Source: Acaryochloris sp. CCMEE 5410
Lineage (GTDB): Bacteria; Cyanobacteriota; Cyanobacteriia; Thermosynechococcales; Thermosynechococcaceae
Reading direction: 5' to 3'
Assembly: GCF_000238775.2 (NCBI RefSeq)
Contig: NZ_AFEJ02000001.1
Span: 3,534,001-3,598,000 of the forward strand
DNA: 64,000 bases
Numbering within the stretch: the stretch's first letter is position 1; each line of letters starts with the position of its first letter. The notes beneath the pieces were generated by a model, which did not search any database, had not been told where the DNA came from, and saw only the letters and a program-made list of their open reading frames with translations. The position numbers and the translations under genes are program-made. This document shows, piece after piece, positions 25,876 through 34,804 of this stretch.

Positions 25876-26418
25876 TTATATCGGCTGATACAAGGACCAC
25901 TCTAGGAGAATAGCCCGACATTGGAGGCAAAGCAGAACATCTAGCAACGATTGCAGACCTGCACGAGAAACATCATAAGTGGCCCCCACATACTCAGGAT
26001 CCAGCTGAGTTTGGGGATGCAGTTCAGCCACAACCCCATAGAGATATTGATTCGAGAAAGAACTATTGATTGCCCATCCCTGGTGATTCACAGGCGTGAT
26101 AGACCTTAAATCGTGGGCATCAATTCCCAACTCTCGTTGGAGAATAACCATCGCTGCATCCTTCGGCGACTGTCCCTCAGCAACCCGTCCTCCAGGAAAA
26201 TCTAGGGTCTGAGTGTGCACTCCTGGGCGATACATCGGCGATGCCAAAATCAGCTGCTGATTCAGCAAGGGCAACACAATGACTGAATCTGCTTTTTCAA
26301 TCCGCCAATATTCGAGCCGTTGTCCCTGGTCAGTTTGCCATCGTTCGCTGATCAGGGTGAGCCATTTAGATCGCAATTCCAAGGTGAGATCGCAAACCTG
26401 CCAATCGTGAGATGCCAT
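25876..26418 (-). CDS. Nudix-fold protein with degenerate catalytic box
   Basis: A 180-residue protein with the Nudix arrangement: strands ahead of a box beginning GGRVAEGQSPKDAA and ending RELGI (about residues 75-98). Against the consensus Gx5Ex7REUxEExGU, the first Glu is Gln, the RE pair is Val-Ile and one of the EE pair is Arg; only the final Glu and Gly remain. So hydrolysis of a nucleoside diphosphate derivative by the classical metal mechanism is doubtful. The same pattern (ILxRELG) seems common to a cyanobacterial subfamily. It lies 90 bp downstream of hemN in the same direction. Confidence 0.65.
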   Translation of the reverse strand: MASHDWQVCDLTLELRSKWLTLISERWQTDQGQRLEYWRIEKADSVIVLPLLNQQLILASPMYRPGVHTQTLDFPGGRVAEGQSPKDAAMVILQRELGIDAHDLRSITPVNHQGWAINSSFSNQYLYGVVAELHPQTQLDPEYVGATYDVSRAGLQSLLDVLLCLQCRAILLEWSLYQPI

Positions 26419-26507
26419 TTATGAGGGTCCATCAACTGGATCAGCCTATATTAGCGCCATATCTCCTGAAAGCACCAGCCGCTCTGAAATCCCATCGGGA
26501 TGGTTCA

Positions 26508-27902
26508 CTAAATCGATTGTGAGAAACGTTGATCAGCGTGAGATTGTAAATAGGTATCGAATACCGCTGCAATATTGCGAATTAGTAAGCGTCCAGTGGG
26601 TGTCACCTGAATCTGATTGGGGGATAACGCCACAAGACCATCCGCTGCCAAAGCTTGTAGAGCAGTCTTTTCGGATGCGAAATATTGATCAAACTCTGGG
26701 TCAAATTTCAAATGGTACTTCTCTTCAAGCGCTGCCTGCGAAAGCTGAAACTGGCACATCAACTCCATAATCACGGCTCGGCGCACTTGATCGTCATCAC
26801 TTAACCCCACCCCTTTGGCAATGGGGAATGGGGTGGTGTCTAGGGCTTGGTAATAATCCTTGAGGCGTTTATGGTTTTGGGTATAAACATCCTGGAGCAT
26901 GCTGATGGCCGAGAGCCCAAACCCCAGTAAATCCGACTCCGGTTTAGTCGTATATCCCTGGAAATTTCGGTGTAGCTGTCCTGCTTTTTGGGCTAAAGCC
27001 AATTCATCATTGGGTTTAGCAAAGTGATCCATCCCAATAAAGCGATATCCATTGCCCTCCAACTGGGCGATGGTCTGCTGCAACATCGCTAGCTTCTCCG
27101 CTTTGGGGGGAAGGGCATGGGCAGGCAATTGTCGCTGGACGGGAATTAACTGGGGCATATAGGCAAAGTTAAACACAGCAATTCGGTCAGGATTAAGCTG
27201 AATCGTTTTTTGTACTGTGTTGGCAAAGGTGGTCACCGTCTGATGGGGCAAGCCGTAGATTAAGTCCACATTTACACTGTCAAAGTCCGATTCTTGAATC
27301 CAGCTGATCACGTTAAACAGCAGTTCCTCAGACTGAATCCGGTTGACGGCAATCTGAACCTGCGGATCAAAATCTTGAATGCCAAAGCTAATCCGGTTGA
27401 ACCCCAACTCCCGCAGGAAAAATACCGTGTTGCGATCGATATAGCCAGGATTCACCTCAATAGATATTTCTGCCGCCGGATCGAAAGAGAAGGCATCCTG
27501 CAAGGCATTCCAGAGCAGCTCAATTTGGGGCCAACTTAAATAGTTAGGTGTTCCTCCCCCCCAGTGGAGTTGGTGAACGTTGCGATCGCCCCCTACTTGT
27601 TCAGCCACTTGCCGAATATTCCGAATCAGGTATTGCAGATAGGGATCCGCCACCTGTTTACGCTGAGTGATCACCGTATTACACCCACAAAAAAAGCAAG
27701 GGGTTTCGCAAAAAGGAATATGGCAATAAAGGGATAGGGGAATTTGCTGATCATTGCCCTTTACCAGGGCTTGCCGAAACCGCTCAGGGGTCAATTCGGA
27801 GCTAAATTCTGTGGCGGGTGGATAGCTGGTATAGCGAGGCAAGGATTGATCATACTTATTCAGTAATCCGAGATCGCAGCGAACAGAAGACAGTAATTCC
27901 AT
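26508..27902 (-). CDS. hemN: Oxygen-independent coproporphyrinogen III dehydrogenase
   Basis: A 464-residue radical SAM enzyme converting coproporphyrinogen III to protoporphyrinogen IX without oxygen. The N-terminal PRYTSYPPATEF and the cluster motif YCHIPFCETPCFFCGCN (about 59-75) are HemN hallmarks, followed by WGGGTPNYLS and GIQDFDPQVQIAVNRIQ. The C-terminal HemN domain is complete. It lies 98 bp after the heme oxygenase gene on the same strand, giving an ho2-hemN unit facing acsF. In Synechocystis the low-oxygen set chlAII-ho2-hemN is one operon; here the same three genes are arranged divergently. Confidence 0.94.
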   Translation of the reverse strand: MELLSSVRCDLGLLNKYDQSLPRYTSYPPATEFSSELTPERFRQALVKGNDQQIPLSLYCHIPFCETPCFFCGCNTVITQRKQVADPYLQYLIRNIRQVAEQVGGDRNVHQLHWGGGTPNYLSWPQIELLWNALQDAFSFDPAAEISIEVNPGYIDRNTVFFLRELGFNRISFGIQDFDPQVQIAVNRIQSEELLFNVISWIQESDFDSVNVDLIYGLPHQTVTTFANTVQKTIQLNPDRIAVFNFAYMPQLIPVQRQLPAHALPPKAEKLAMLQQTIAQLEGNGYRFIGMDHFAKPNDELALAQKAGQLHRNFQGYTTKPESDLLGFGLSAISMLQDVYTQNHKRLKDYYQALDTTPFPIAKGVGLSDDDQVRRAVIMELMCQFQLSQAALEEKYHLKFDPEFDQYFASEKTALQALAADGLVALSPNQIQVTPTGRLLIRNIAAVFDTYLQSHADQRFSQSI

Positions 27903-27999
27903 AGGGGACTGACCTTATTCAGTAATAGTGGAGGACGGTAGCCCACCCCTCCCAACAATGGGCGGCGGGTCTGGTATGTCGCGGTTTGCTTCCTGTCAA

Positions 28000-28728
28000 T
28001 CAAGCCACGGAGGGGCGGGCAGGATGGAGGGGAGGACGATTCCCTTGAAGAATGGACTGGAACGCTTCTTCTCCCAGAGCTGCTTGCAAATCGACTTCCA
28101 GGGACTGCATCAGGTCGCAATTCAGCCGAAAGGCGAGATTCGCTTCCTCCACAATCTGCTGAACTGTCTCTGGTCCAATGGGTAAATGATTTAAAACATC
28201 CCGATAGCGCTGTTTAAATCGCCTTTTGGCCTCTACGGAAGGCAAATCCTCAAAATCGTATAATCGTGTCCCTTGTTTGAGGGGTAACGATAAGGCGGTT
28301 CGAGCAATTCTTTGAAGCTGTTGTCCTCCCGATAAATCTCCCATATAGCGAACATAGGCATGAGCAACCAACCGTTCTGGGGCCGTGAGACCTACAACGC
28401 CAATGCGAGCCGCATATTGCAAACCCGCTGTCCGAGGACGGATATGCTGCTGCCAATCCTGGCCGTAAAAATACACCAAGTCCTGACGCAGATTATCCTG
28501 ACGATTCAGAGAAGGCCAGTAAATCTGACCCAAGACTGGATGAGTTTGATGGGAATAGAGCTGCTGCTCCAAACTGCCATAGACAAAATAGAGGTTCACC
28601 AGTAGCTCTCGAAACGCGTCTAAGGCGACCATGCCCTTCATCCAGGCCTTCATCAGGACTGTGTTCTCAGCAAGAACGTGGGCATGCTGGGTTCCTTGGC
28701 GGAGGGCAAAGGCTAAATTACAGCTCAT
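28000..28728 (-). CDS. ho2: Heme oxygenase (HO2-type)
   Basis: A 242-residue heme oxygenase opening heme to biliverdin for bilin pigments. The proximal-His region is LRQGTQHAHVLAENT (about 7-21), the distal helix is YVRYMGDLSGGQQLQRIA (about 120-138), and FYDF-like LYDFEDL follows. The start at ATG 28728 has CAGGAGGT upstream; an in-frame ATG at 28782 lacks this. Placement with hemN and acsF argues for the low-oxygen isoform. The intergenic region to acsF has an ATAAC/GTTAT repeat (28837-28852). Confidence 0.92.
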   Translation of the reverse strand: MSCNLAFALRQGTQHAHVLAENTVLMKAWMKGMVALDAFRELLVNLYFVYGSLEQQLYSHQTHPVLGQIYWPSLNRQDNLRQDLVYFYGQDWQQHIRPRTAGLQYAARIGVVGLTAPERLVAHAYVRYMGDLSGGQQLQRIARTALSLPLKQGTRLYDFEDLPSVEAKRRFKQRYRDVLNHLPIGPETVQQIVEEANLAFRLNCDLMQSLEVDLQAALGEEAFQSILQGNRPPLHPARPSVA

Positions 28729-28836
28729 AACGAATTTGACCTCCTGGGCAAATGAGTGTGCACTAGGCACCCCTGTCATCACAAGGGTTTGAAACCTAAA
28801 TTACTCAAGGAATAGTTCAACAAGAGCAATTCAATA

Positions 28837-28852
28837 ATAACTATATGGTTAT
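28837..28852. promoter_or_regulatory. ATAAC-N6-GTTAT box between ho2 and acsF
   Basis: ATAACTATATGGTTAT has inverted arms ATAACTA/TGGTTAT (6 of 7 matching) and lies 108 bp from the ho2 start and about 200 bp from the acsF start. It is a relative of the boxes at 22502, 31354 and 43170; the arsR gene is 2 kb away. The rest of this 320-bp divergent region shows no gene. Confidence 0.6.
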
Positions 28853-29049
28853 TTAATTAAAATAGCAAAAACTTTTACTAAAATATTATGCATCCACACT
28901 ATGAGTTTTTACTGAAAGACTTTTAAACCATGTCTCTTTTCATTAAAAAACCGCAATGTAAGGTGTTTATTGTATTCACCCTTATAAACTACTCCATAGC
29001 TATAAAATTATTTAGCACCCCACTTTAAAGCATAAGAGAGCAGATTCCC

Positions 29050-30117
29050 ATGGTTCAAACCGCCCCTCAGCCCAGCTCACCGTCTGTTGTCAAGCAGGAT
29101 GTTCAAGAGAATATTTTGACTCCTCGCTTCTACGTCACTGATTTTGAAAAGGCCGCAGCGTTAGATTTATCCGCCCAAGCAGACGGTTTAGAAGCAATGT
29201 TAGCGGAGATGAAGGCCGACTATAACCGTTTCCACTTTGTTCGGGATGACGCCTTTGAGCAATCTTGGGATCACATCACAGGTGAAGAGCGAGAAGCATT
29301 TTTAGACTATCTGGAGCGATCCTGCGTCTCTGAATTTTCAGGGTTTTTGCTTTTTAAGGAACTATCCCGGCGATTAAAAGGGAAAAGCCCGTTGCTAGCA
29401 GAGATTTTTAGCTTAATGGCACGGGATGAAGCCCGTCATGCTGGATTTCTCAATAAGTCCATGGGGGATTTTAAGCTCTCACTGGATTTAGGCAAGCTCA
29501 CAAAACAGCGGACTTACACCTTTTTCCCCATTGAATGGGTGCTCTATACGGTTTATCTCTCTGAGAAAATTGGTTACTGGCGCTACATTATTATTTATCG
29601 ACATTTAGAACAGCACCCCGAACATCACTTTTATCCCCTGTTCAACTACTTCGAAAGCTGGTGTCAGGACGAAAATCGTCATGGCGATATCTTTAAGGCA
29701 TTGGTGCGATCGCAACCTCAACTGTGGAATACCTGGAAATCGAGATTGTGGAGTCGCTTCTTTCTTCTCACGGTATTTGTCACCCATTCATTGACCGTGC
29801 AGGAGCGTCATACCTTCTATGAAATGTTGGGCCTCGATCCCACGGACTTTGATACGGAAGTGATTCGAAAAACCAATGAAACCGCCGCGCGTGCCTTCCC
29901 GGTGTACCTCAACGTGGACCATCCTCAGTTTTTTCCTCGACTGCATCGTTGTAGCGATCGCAACCTTCAACTCAAAGCCATTGACGCAACGAATCCCCCC
30001 AAACTACTCAAGTGGTTCCGTAAAGCTCCCCACCTATTGGGCATCATTGGGGATTTTCTAAGTCTCTATCTGATAGCACCCCTCAATGCGGAACAACTGC
30101 GTGACGAAATTCACTAA
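29050..30117 (+). CDS. acsF: Mg-protoporphyrin IX monomethyl ester oxidative cyclase
   Basis: A 355-residue di-iron enzyme forming the chlorophyll E ring. Di-iron motifs: a first Glu/His region near EFSGFLLFKEL, ARDEARHAGFLNKS (about 134-147) and CQDENRHGDIF (about 209-219). The length and the NEAARAFPVYL-type region match AcsF. It is presumably the low-oxygen paralog (ChlAII-like), since it faces ho2-hemN across a shared control region; the oxygen-rich paralog is not in this window. AGAGAG lies before the ATG. Confidence 0.92.
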   Translation: MVQTAPQPSSPSVVKQDVQENILTPRFYVTDFEKAAALDLSAQADGLEAMLAEMKADYNRFHFVRDDAFEQSWDHITGEEREAFLDYLERSCVSEFSGFLLFKELSRRLKGKSPLLAEIFSLMARDEARHAGFLNKSMGDFKLSLDLGKLTKQRTYTFFPIEWVLYTVYLSEKIGYWRYIIIYRHLEQHPEHHFYPLFNYFESWCQDENRHGDIFKALVRSQPQLWNTWKSRLWSRFFLLTVFVTHSLTVQERHTFYEMLGLDPTDFDTEVIRKTNETAARAFPVYLNVDHPQFFPRLHRCSDRNLQLKAIDATNPPKLLKWFRKAPHLLGIIGDFLSLYLIAPLNAEQLRDEIH

Positions 30118-30136
30118 ACCTCAAACGTTCCAGCGC

Positions 30137-30853
30137 TTAGGTATAAGTCCGCCCATCTGGCATAATGGCCCCTGTCAATTGGGCACCCCCTAAATCGGTC
30201 CCCGTTAAATCAGCCTGACGGAGGTTGGCCTCTTGTAGCCAAGCACCACGCAAGTCTGCATAGCTCAAATCGGCCTGTTGGAGGTCAGCCCCCCTTAAAT
30301 CCGTTGGCACCTGTCCCCCCCATCCTTGCTGGCTCAAGTTTGCTCGGCAAAGTCGAGCACCCACTAAGATGGCATGGGCCAACGTGGCTCCACTCAGATG
30401 GGCATAATTCAACGCTGCATTAGTCAGATCGGCCTCCCCCAAATCGGTTCCCTGATCCAAGGAAGGTCTTAAATCCACCTCATACAAAATGGCCTCCGTG
30501 AGATTAGCCTGCCTTAGATTAGTCCCACACAGGCTGGCTTTGTAGAGGTTGGCCTTGGCCAGATTAACCTGGACTAATTTAGCCCCACTCAAATCGGCTT
30601 CTCGTAAAATTGCGCTGCTAAGATCGGCTCCGCTTAAATCCGCCCCCCATAGCAGGGCTTCACTTAAATCTGCCTCCCTAAACGTTCCATGACTGAAATT
30701 GGTACGTCCAAGCCGAGCTTGCCGTAGATCCGCCCGACTCAGATCAATACCTGACAAATCAGCCTTGACAATTTCTGCTTCTATCAGTTGGCTGTGGGCA
30801 AAATCTCGCTGTCCGGCGGCATAAGACTCTATCAGCTGGTTAAGGGACTGCAT
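30137..30853 (-). CDS. Pentapeptide-repeat protein
   Basis: A 238-residue protein built almost wholly of A(D/N)Lxx repeats from about residue 30 (LSGIDLSRADLRQARLGRT) to the end, predicting a right-handed beta helix. The N-terminal LIESYAAGQRDF resembles the start of the other pentapeptide protein at 46480-46878 (FVAQYASGKRDF). Functions of such proteins are varied and mostly unknown. CAGGAG precedes the ATG. It follows arsR on the same strand but a terminator-like hairpin (30900-30923) separates them. It converges on acsF (20 bp). Confidence 0.88.
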   Translation of the reverse strand: MQSLNQLIESYAAGQRDFAHSQLIEAEIVKADLSGIDLSRADLRQARLGRTNFSHGTFREADLSEALLWGADLSGADLSSAILREADLSGAKLVQVNLAKANLYKASLCGTNLRQANLTEAILYEVDLRPSLDQGTDLGEADLTNAALNYAHLSGATLAHAILVGARLCRANLSQQGWGGQVPTDLRGADLQQADLSYADLRGAWLQEANLRQADLTGTDLGGAQLTGAIMPDGRTYT

Positions 30854-30899
30854 AAATTACGGTTCTCCTGAGCTTCACGAATAGGTCAACAAGAGAAAG

Positions 30900-30923
30900 C
30901 CCTCACAGTTTAAACCGTGAGGG
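30900..30923 (-). terminator. Probable intrinsic terminator after arsR
   Basis: On the minus strand CCCTCAC...GTGAGGG form a 7-bp G/C-rich stem (the interior GGTTT/AAACT extends the symmetry), followed by CTTTCTCTT. It lies 33 bp after the arsR stop and upstream of the pentapeptide gene. Confidence 0.65.
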
Positions 30924-30955
30924 TTGGACGCAGTTAATCCCTTGCGTGTTCAGTA

Positions 30956-31318
30956 CTATGACGATTTGCTGAAGGATTTAAATTGATTAAATTTCTGTGC
31001 CTGCTGCAATAAGCGATCGCTAATGGAATCACACACCGATTCACATAGTTCAAACACCAACGGATCAACAATCTCATAATAAGCACTGACGCCACTGGGG
31101 GTGCGGGAGAGAAGACCCGCCTGAGTCAACACCTTTAAATGCTTGGAAAGATTGGCCTGTCCAAGCCCTGTCGCATCCACTAGATCATTAACCGTCATGG
31201 GGCCTGATCTAAGGTTGCTGAGGATCTGCAAGCGGCTGACCTCTGAAAGAACCTTAAAATAGTCAGCCACAGCCACGAGTACTTCTGGCGAAACTTGTTT
31301 ATCAACAATGTCGGACAT
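30956..31318 (-). CDS. ArsR/SmtB-family transcriptional regulator
   Basis: A 120-residue winged-helix repressor: dimer helix, then LSEVSRLQILSNLRSGPMTVNDLV and the recognition helix GLGQANLSKHLKVLTQAGLL (about 50-72), wing SAYYEI. The classical metal motif ELCVCDL is absent; the only cysteines are a CESVC pair in the C-terminal helix (about 92-96), which could sense thiols, persulfide or a metal. Related ArsR proteins (BigR/SqrR, and the regulator near plasmid sqr in Synechocystis) respond to sulfide or arsenite. An ATAAC/TTATAT palindrome upstream suggests autoregulation. Its place near acsF/ho2/hemN and shared boxes near SQR2 and psbA point to a wider regulon (inference). Confidence 0.88.
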   Translation of the reverse strand: MSDIVDKQVSPEVLVAVADYFKVLSEVSRLQILSNLRSGPMTVNDLVDATGLGQANLSKHLKVLTQAGLLSRTPSGVSAYYEIVDPLVFELCESVCDSISDRLLQQAQKFNQFKSFSKSS

Positions 31319-31353
31319 GAGGAAATTAAACTAAAAGAAGGCTATCAGTACAA

Positions 31354-31370
31354 TTATATAACTATATAAC
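31354..31370. promoter_or_regulatory. TTATAT-N4-ATATAA / ATAAC repeat before arsR
   Basis: TTATATAACTATATAA (31354-31369) is a perfect 6-bp inverted repeat with a 4-bp spacer and includes two direct ATAAC units. It lies 36 bp from the arsR start, a typical autoregulatory position. Confidence 0.6.
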
Positions 31371-31528
31371 CTTTTATGTATAAATCTTCCTCTCAGGTGA
31401 TGAACAGTATTTTGATCTTTTGTCGATTCTCGATCCGCCCCTACTCCTTTCGCATCTTAGGAAGATGCAGGGCCATCTGAGGAAATCTCATCCGCATTCT
31501 GGTCATCAATTGTGAGCACTTGAAATTG

Positions 31529-32017
31529 TCATCCTTGCCCATTCAAATAACTCACAATCTGAGAATGCTGGTTCATTTCAGCACAGCTTAATGCCGTTTC
31601 TTCATCTTCTGTTTCAAACTGCACATCAGCTCCAGACTCAACTAGCAGCCTAACCACATCCAAGTGCCCCCCAGCGGCGGCAGACATAAGTGGAGTCAGT
31701 CCATCAGAACTTCTGATATTGACATCAGCGCCTGCTTCAATCAGCAATTGTACAATTCCCAAGAAACCCTCTCCTGCTGCGCAATAGAGTGGCGGATCTG
31801 TATTCCCTGCATCTGGCGAAAACCCTGCAGAGAGAAGGATAGGAACAATTTTATCTCTCCCTTTCTCTGCAGCAATCTCTAAAGGGGTTTCACTGTTAGG
31901 CCAGATCGTTTTATTGATATCAATTTCTCCTCTGACCAGGTAGTCGCTGACTTGGGTTAAGCTCCCTACTCTAACGAAGTCTTGGAATGTTTCATACCGA
32001 TCATCTGTATCTGACAT
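31529..32017 (-). CDS. Ankyrin-repeat protein
   Basis: A 162-residue protein with about four ankyrin repeats: ETPLEIAAEKGRDKIVPILLSAG, PPLYCAAGEGFLGIVQLLIEAGAD, LTPLMSAAAGGHLDVVRLLVESGAD and ETALSCAEMNQHSQIV, plus a degenerate first repeat. It is cytosolic, with a protein-protein interaction role by family. An ISAzo13-type element begins 4 bp upstream of its ATG, so the native promoter and ribosome-binding site have been displaced; expression may depend on the element. Confidence 0.85.
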   Translation of the reverse strand: MSDTDDRYETFQDFVRVGSLTQVSDYLVRGEIDINKTIWPNSETPLEIAAEKGRDKIVPILLSAGFSPDAGNTDPPLYCAAGEGFLGIVQLLIEAGADVNIRSSDGLTPLMSAAAGGHLDVVRLLVESGADVQFETEDEETALSCAEMNQHSQIVSYLNGQG

Positions 32018-32021
32018 GATA

Positions 32022-33323
32022 GGGACTTGCCAAGAAATAAAGTACCTGCGAATCTAAGAAACAAGTCAATACATGATTGACCGATTGTTTTGAGGATATC
32101 TGATGCTAGATGCCCCTATAAAAGAGACGTTTCGAGATGCCGCCAAGAAACTGACAGGCCCACACAAGCGAGCATTCATGGCAAAAGTGGCTGAAGACTA
32201 CCTGGACGGCTCTGCCCGCAAAGCTGAGCGTCATTTAGGTTGGAGACGTACCAGTGTTCAACTGGGCCTTGATGAACGACGGACTGGCATTAGATGCGTT
32301 GACAACTATCAAGCCCGAGGTCGTCAGCTTAGCGAAACGAAACTACCCCATTTAGCAACTGACATTCGGGATTTAGTTGATGGTGAAGCCCAAGCTGATC
32401 CGAAGTTCAAATCAACGTTGTACTACACCCGTATCAGTGCCAGGGCCGTGCGTGAGGCATTGATTGAGGAGAAAGGCTACAGCGATGAGGCATTACCAAC
32501 CCGTCAAACCATCGGCAATCTATTGAATCGAATGGGTTATCGCTTAAAAAACCCAAAAAGTTAAACCCCTGAAAAACTGCCGCAAACCGATGCGATTTTC
32601 GCAAATGTCGCTCAAGCCAATTATGCTGCCGATGCGGCCCCCAACCTATTGCGCATCTCGATTGATAGCAAAGCCAAAGTTAAAATTGGCAACCTCTCTC
32701 GTGGCGGCAAAGCTCGTACCCTAGACGCGACAAAAGCCAATGACCATGATGACCATTGGGACGCTATTTTGGTACCCTTCGGGATTCTCGATGTGCTCGC
32801 AGGGCAACTGTCAATTTACTTTGGTCAGTCTGCTGAAACTACTGATTTTATTGTTGATTGTTTAGAGGCTTGGTGGCGCGAACATCACGATAACTATCCT
32901 CAGATAGAGGGATTAGAAATTAACCTTGATGGCGGCTCTGCAGTGCGCAGTAACCGCACACAATTTATCAAGCGTATGGTTGAGTTTGTCCAAATGACAC
33001 GATTATCGGTTCATCTGATTTACTATCCGCCCTATCACAGCAAATACAATCCGATTGAGCGATGTTGGGCAGCCTTGGAACAATATTGGAATGGCACTAT
33101 CCTCAACTCCATTGATACGGCTGTCCAGTGGGCATCGAATATGACCTGGAATGGATTGAAGCCTTTGGTTCATTTGATTGAGGGCACCTATGAAAAGAAC
33201 ATTACTGTGCCCTCAGATGAGCTAGAAGCCTACAAACAACAATGGCTATGTTCTGAAGCGTTACCCAAATGGGATATCAAGATTGTGCCCAATTGATGGG
33301 TACCTTATTTATTTGTAGATCCC
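32022..33323 (+). mobile_element. ISAzo13-family insertion sequence, about 1302 bp
   Basis: Imperfect 25-bp inverted ends (32022-32046 and 33299-33323; 18 of 25 match, with terminal GGGA and inner GGTACC/AGTACC). The flanks share ATA (32019-32021 and 33324-33326), a possible 3-bp target duplication. It inserted between the ankyrin gene start and an istB remnant. Confidence 0.7.
32103..33296 (+). pseudogene. ISAzo13-family transposase with local frameshift pair
   Basis: The N-terminal half (32103-32564: KLTGPHKRAFMAKVAEDYLDG, VREALIEEKGY, TIGNLLNRMGY) and the catalytic half (to 33296: LRISIDSKAKVKIGNLSRGG, INLDGGSAV, HLIYYPPYHSKYNPIERCW) are in the same frame but separated by TAA at 32562-32564. 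Reading the patch about 32545-32575 in the next frame restores QKVKPLKKLPQTD, which relatives have. So two compensating single-base indels (about 25 bases apart) created the stop. The transposase is probably inactive. Confidence 0.75.
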
Positions 33324-33690
33324 ATAGCTCTCAGCCTTGATCTCAATAATAAAGGCATGATGAACAAGGCGATCTACAGCAACTACCATCATCATTGAGT
33401 CACGGAAGATAATGTCCCACTCCGAGAAAGGATAGTTAGCGATGATCAACAATGAGCGCCGCTTATACTGATGAGCAATCTACTCAAACAGCACTGATGA
33501 TGAAACATCAGTGCTGTTTGACATCGCCAACATTATCAAGAAAAAGTAAATCAAAGCGATCAATTTTGGCCAGCGTCACTGGGAGTTGCAGCTGTTGCTT
33601 TGCTGCCTGGAGCTGCTGCACCAAGGTGATAGCACTGAAGAATTTCACTCGTTTATTCAGACCAATCATTGCTCACCTGTCGAAATCGAT
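33324..33690 (-). pseudogene. istB (IS21 helper ATPase) remnant
   Basis: Minus-strand pieces read LNKRVKFFSAITLVQQLQAAK, IDRFDLLFLDNVGDVKQ, then SVLFE, then IAHQYKRRSLLIIANYPFSEW, FRDSMMMVVAVDRLVHHAFII and EIKAESY, the C-terminal two thirds of IstB. A frameshift lies at an inverted duplication (33484-33521) and TAG replaces a Leu codon just after. The 3' end is cut by the ISAzo13-type element. No istA remains. Clearly non-functional. Confidence 0.8.
33484..33521. repeat. Perfect 16-bp hairpin inside istB remnant
   Basis: TCAAACAGCACTGATG and its exact reverse complement flank ATGAAA. Only one arm matches the expected istB coding sequence (SVLFE); the other looks like a templated inverted copy. 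Confidence 0.8.
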
Positions 33691-33757
33691 AAATGAGTCT
33701 TGGTTCAACCAGTAGGGCCTTAACCTATACATTGAGACGACAATTTATTCAAGCCAT

Positions 33758-34756
33758 CTATACCGAAAGCTTGAGATTCTCCAGCCATTTTCTAGGACCA
33801 ATATCTTTACGAATCTCTCGCCAAATCTGAGTAGCGGCCAGAGCACCATCCCCTGCTGCGACTACCACTTGATTCAAACCAACTTTTAAATCTCCGATCG
33901 CAAAAATCCGAGGATGGGAGGTGCGACCCAATTTATCAGTGACTAAGTTACCGCCTTTCATCTCTAAGCTCAATTCCTGAAGATAGGTGTTGTGATAGCG
34001 AGCCCCCATTGAGATTAGCCCCGTTTCCAATTCAATGACTGAACCGTTCACCAACTCTACACCTGTCATTTGGTGGTTCTCACCTAAAAACTTCTGGATG
34101 GGGGTTTCTACCAAACGATATCCATACTCTTGTAATTGGCTGCGCATCTGGCCGCTCACTTCAAATAGGCCGTGGGTAAAGATGGTGATTTTGGGCGTAA
34201 ACCAACTGAGGTTGAACACCATTTCTTCAATGCTGGCTTCACTACCTGCAAAGAAGCCACAAAGTTTGTCGGTCATTTCATAGCCATCACAAATCATACA
34301 GACATGGAGGTTGTACCCTGCGTAGTCATAAACATTTTGCATATTTTCCAAGGGCAACAGATGATCAATAATGCCGCTGGCGACGATCAGATATTTAGAA
34401 TAGAACTTGACGTTGCGACTGTTTTGACGACCCACCTTAACTTGGATCTCAAAGATGTTCTCTGCGTCAGTGACCTCTTCAACATAACCATCGAGGAAAT
34501 CTCCCGCCAAGGAGTCATAGTGTTTTTTCCCCTGTTGCAGCAGTTTTCGTCCGGACGTATCCGGTGGCAGTCCCAAATAGTTGTGTAATGACTGCATCCA
34601 AGATGAACGAGCCTTACCTTTGTCAATAATCAGACTGGAGAGGCGAAATCGCTGTAGATAGATTCCTGCAGATAGGCCGCCTGCCCCACCCCCCACGACA
34701 ATGACATCATAGAGATGGTCTAAACGTTGTTCAAGGTTGGTTCTATTGAGCTTCAT
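33758..34756 (-). CDS. Thioredoxin-reductase-like FAD/NAD(P) oxidoreductase
   Basis: A 332-residue flavoprotein with FAD motif VIVVGGGAGGLSAGIYL (about 18-34), the redox motif CMICDGYE (about 152-159; CxxC as in thioredoxin reductase CATCDG), and the C-terminal IFAIGDLKVGLNQVVVAAGDGALAA. The NAD(P) segment GFFAGSEASIEEM departs from the usual GGGDSA, so nicotinamide binding may be altered or replaced by a ferredoxin. It follows the nitronate monooxygenase-like gene with a 49-bp gap, and GAG lies before ATG. The exact substrate is unknown. Confidence 0.8.
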   Translation of the reverse strand: MKLNRTNLEQRLDHLYDVIVVGGGAGGLSAGIYLQRFRLSSLIIDKGKARSSWMQSLHNYLGLPPDTSGRKLLQQGKKHYDSLAGDFLDGYVEEVTDAENIFEIQVKVGRQNSRNVKFYSKYLIVASGIIDHLLPLENMQNVYDYAGYNLHVCMICDGYEMTDKLCGFFAGSEASIEEMVFNLSWFTPKITIFTHGLFEVSGQMRSQLQEYGYRLVETPIQKFLGENHQMTGVELVNGSVIELETGLISMGARYHNTYLQELSLEMKGGNLVTDKLGRTSHPRIFAIGDLKVGLNQVVVAAGDGALAATQIWREIRKDIGPRKWLENLKLSV

Positions 34757-34804
34757 CGATCTCTTTAGTTATGAGTGCAATCGGACTAAGGATAAGGAAC
34801 GGAG

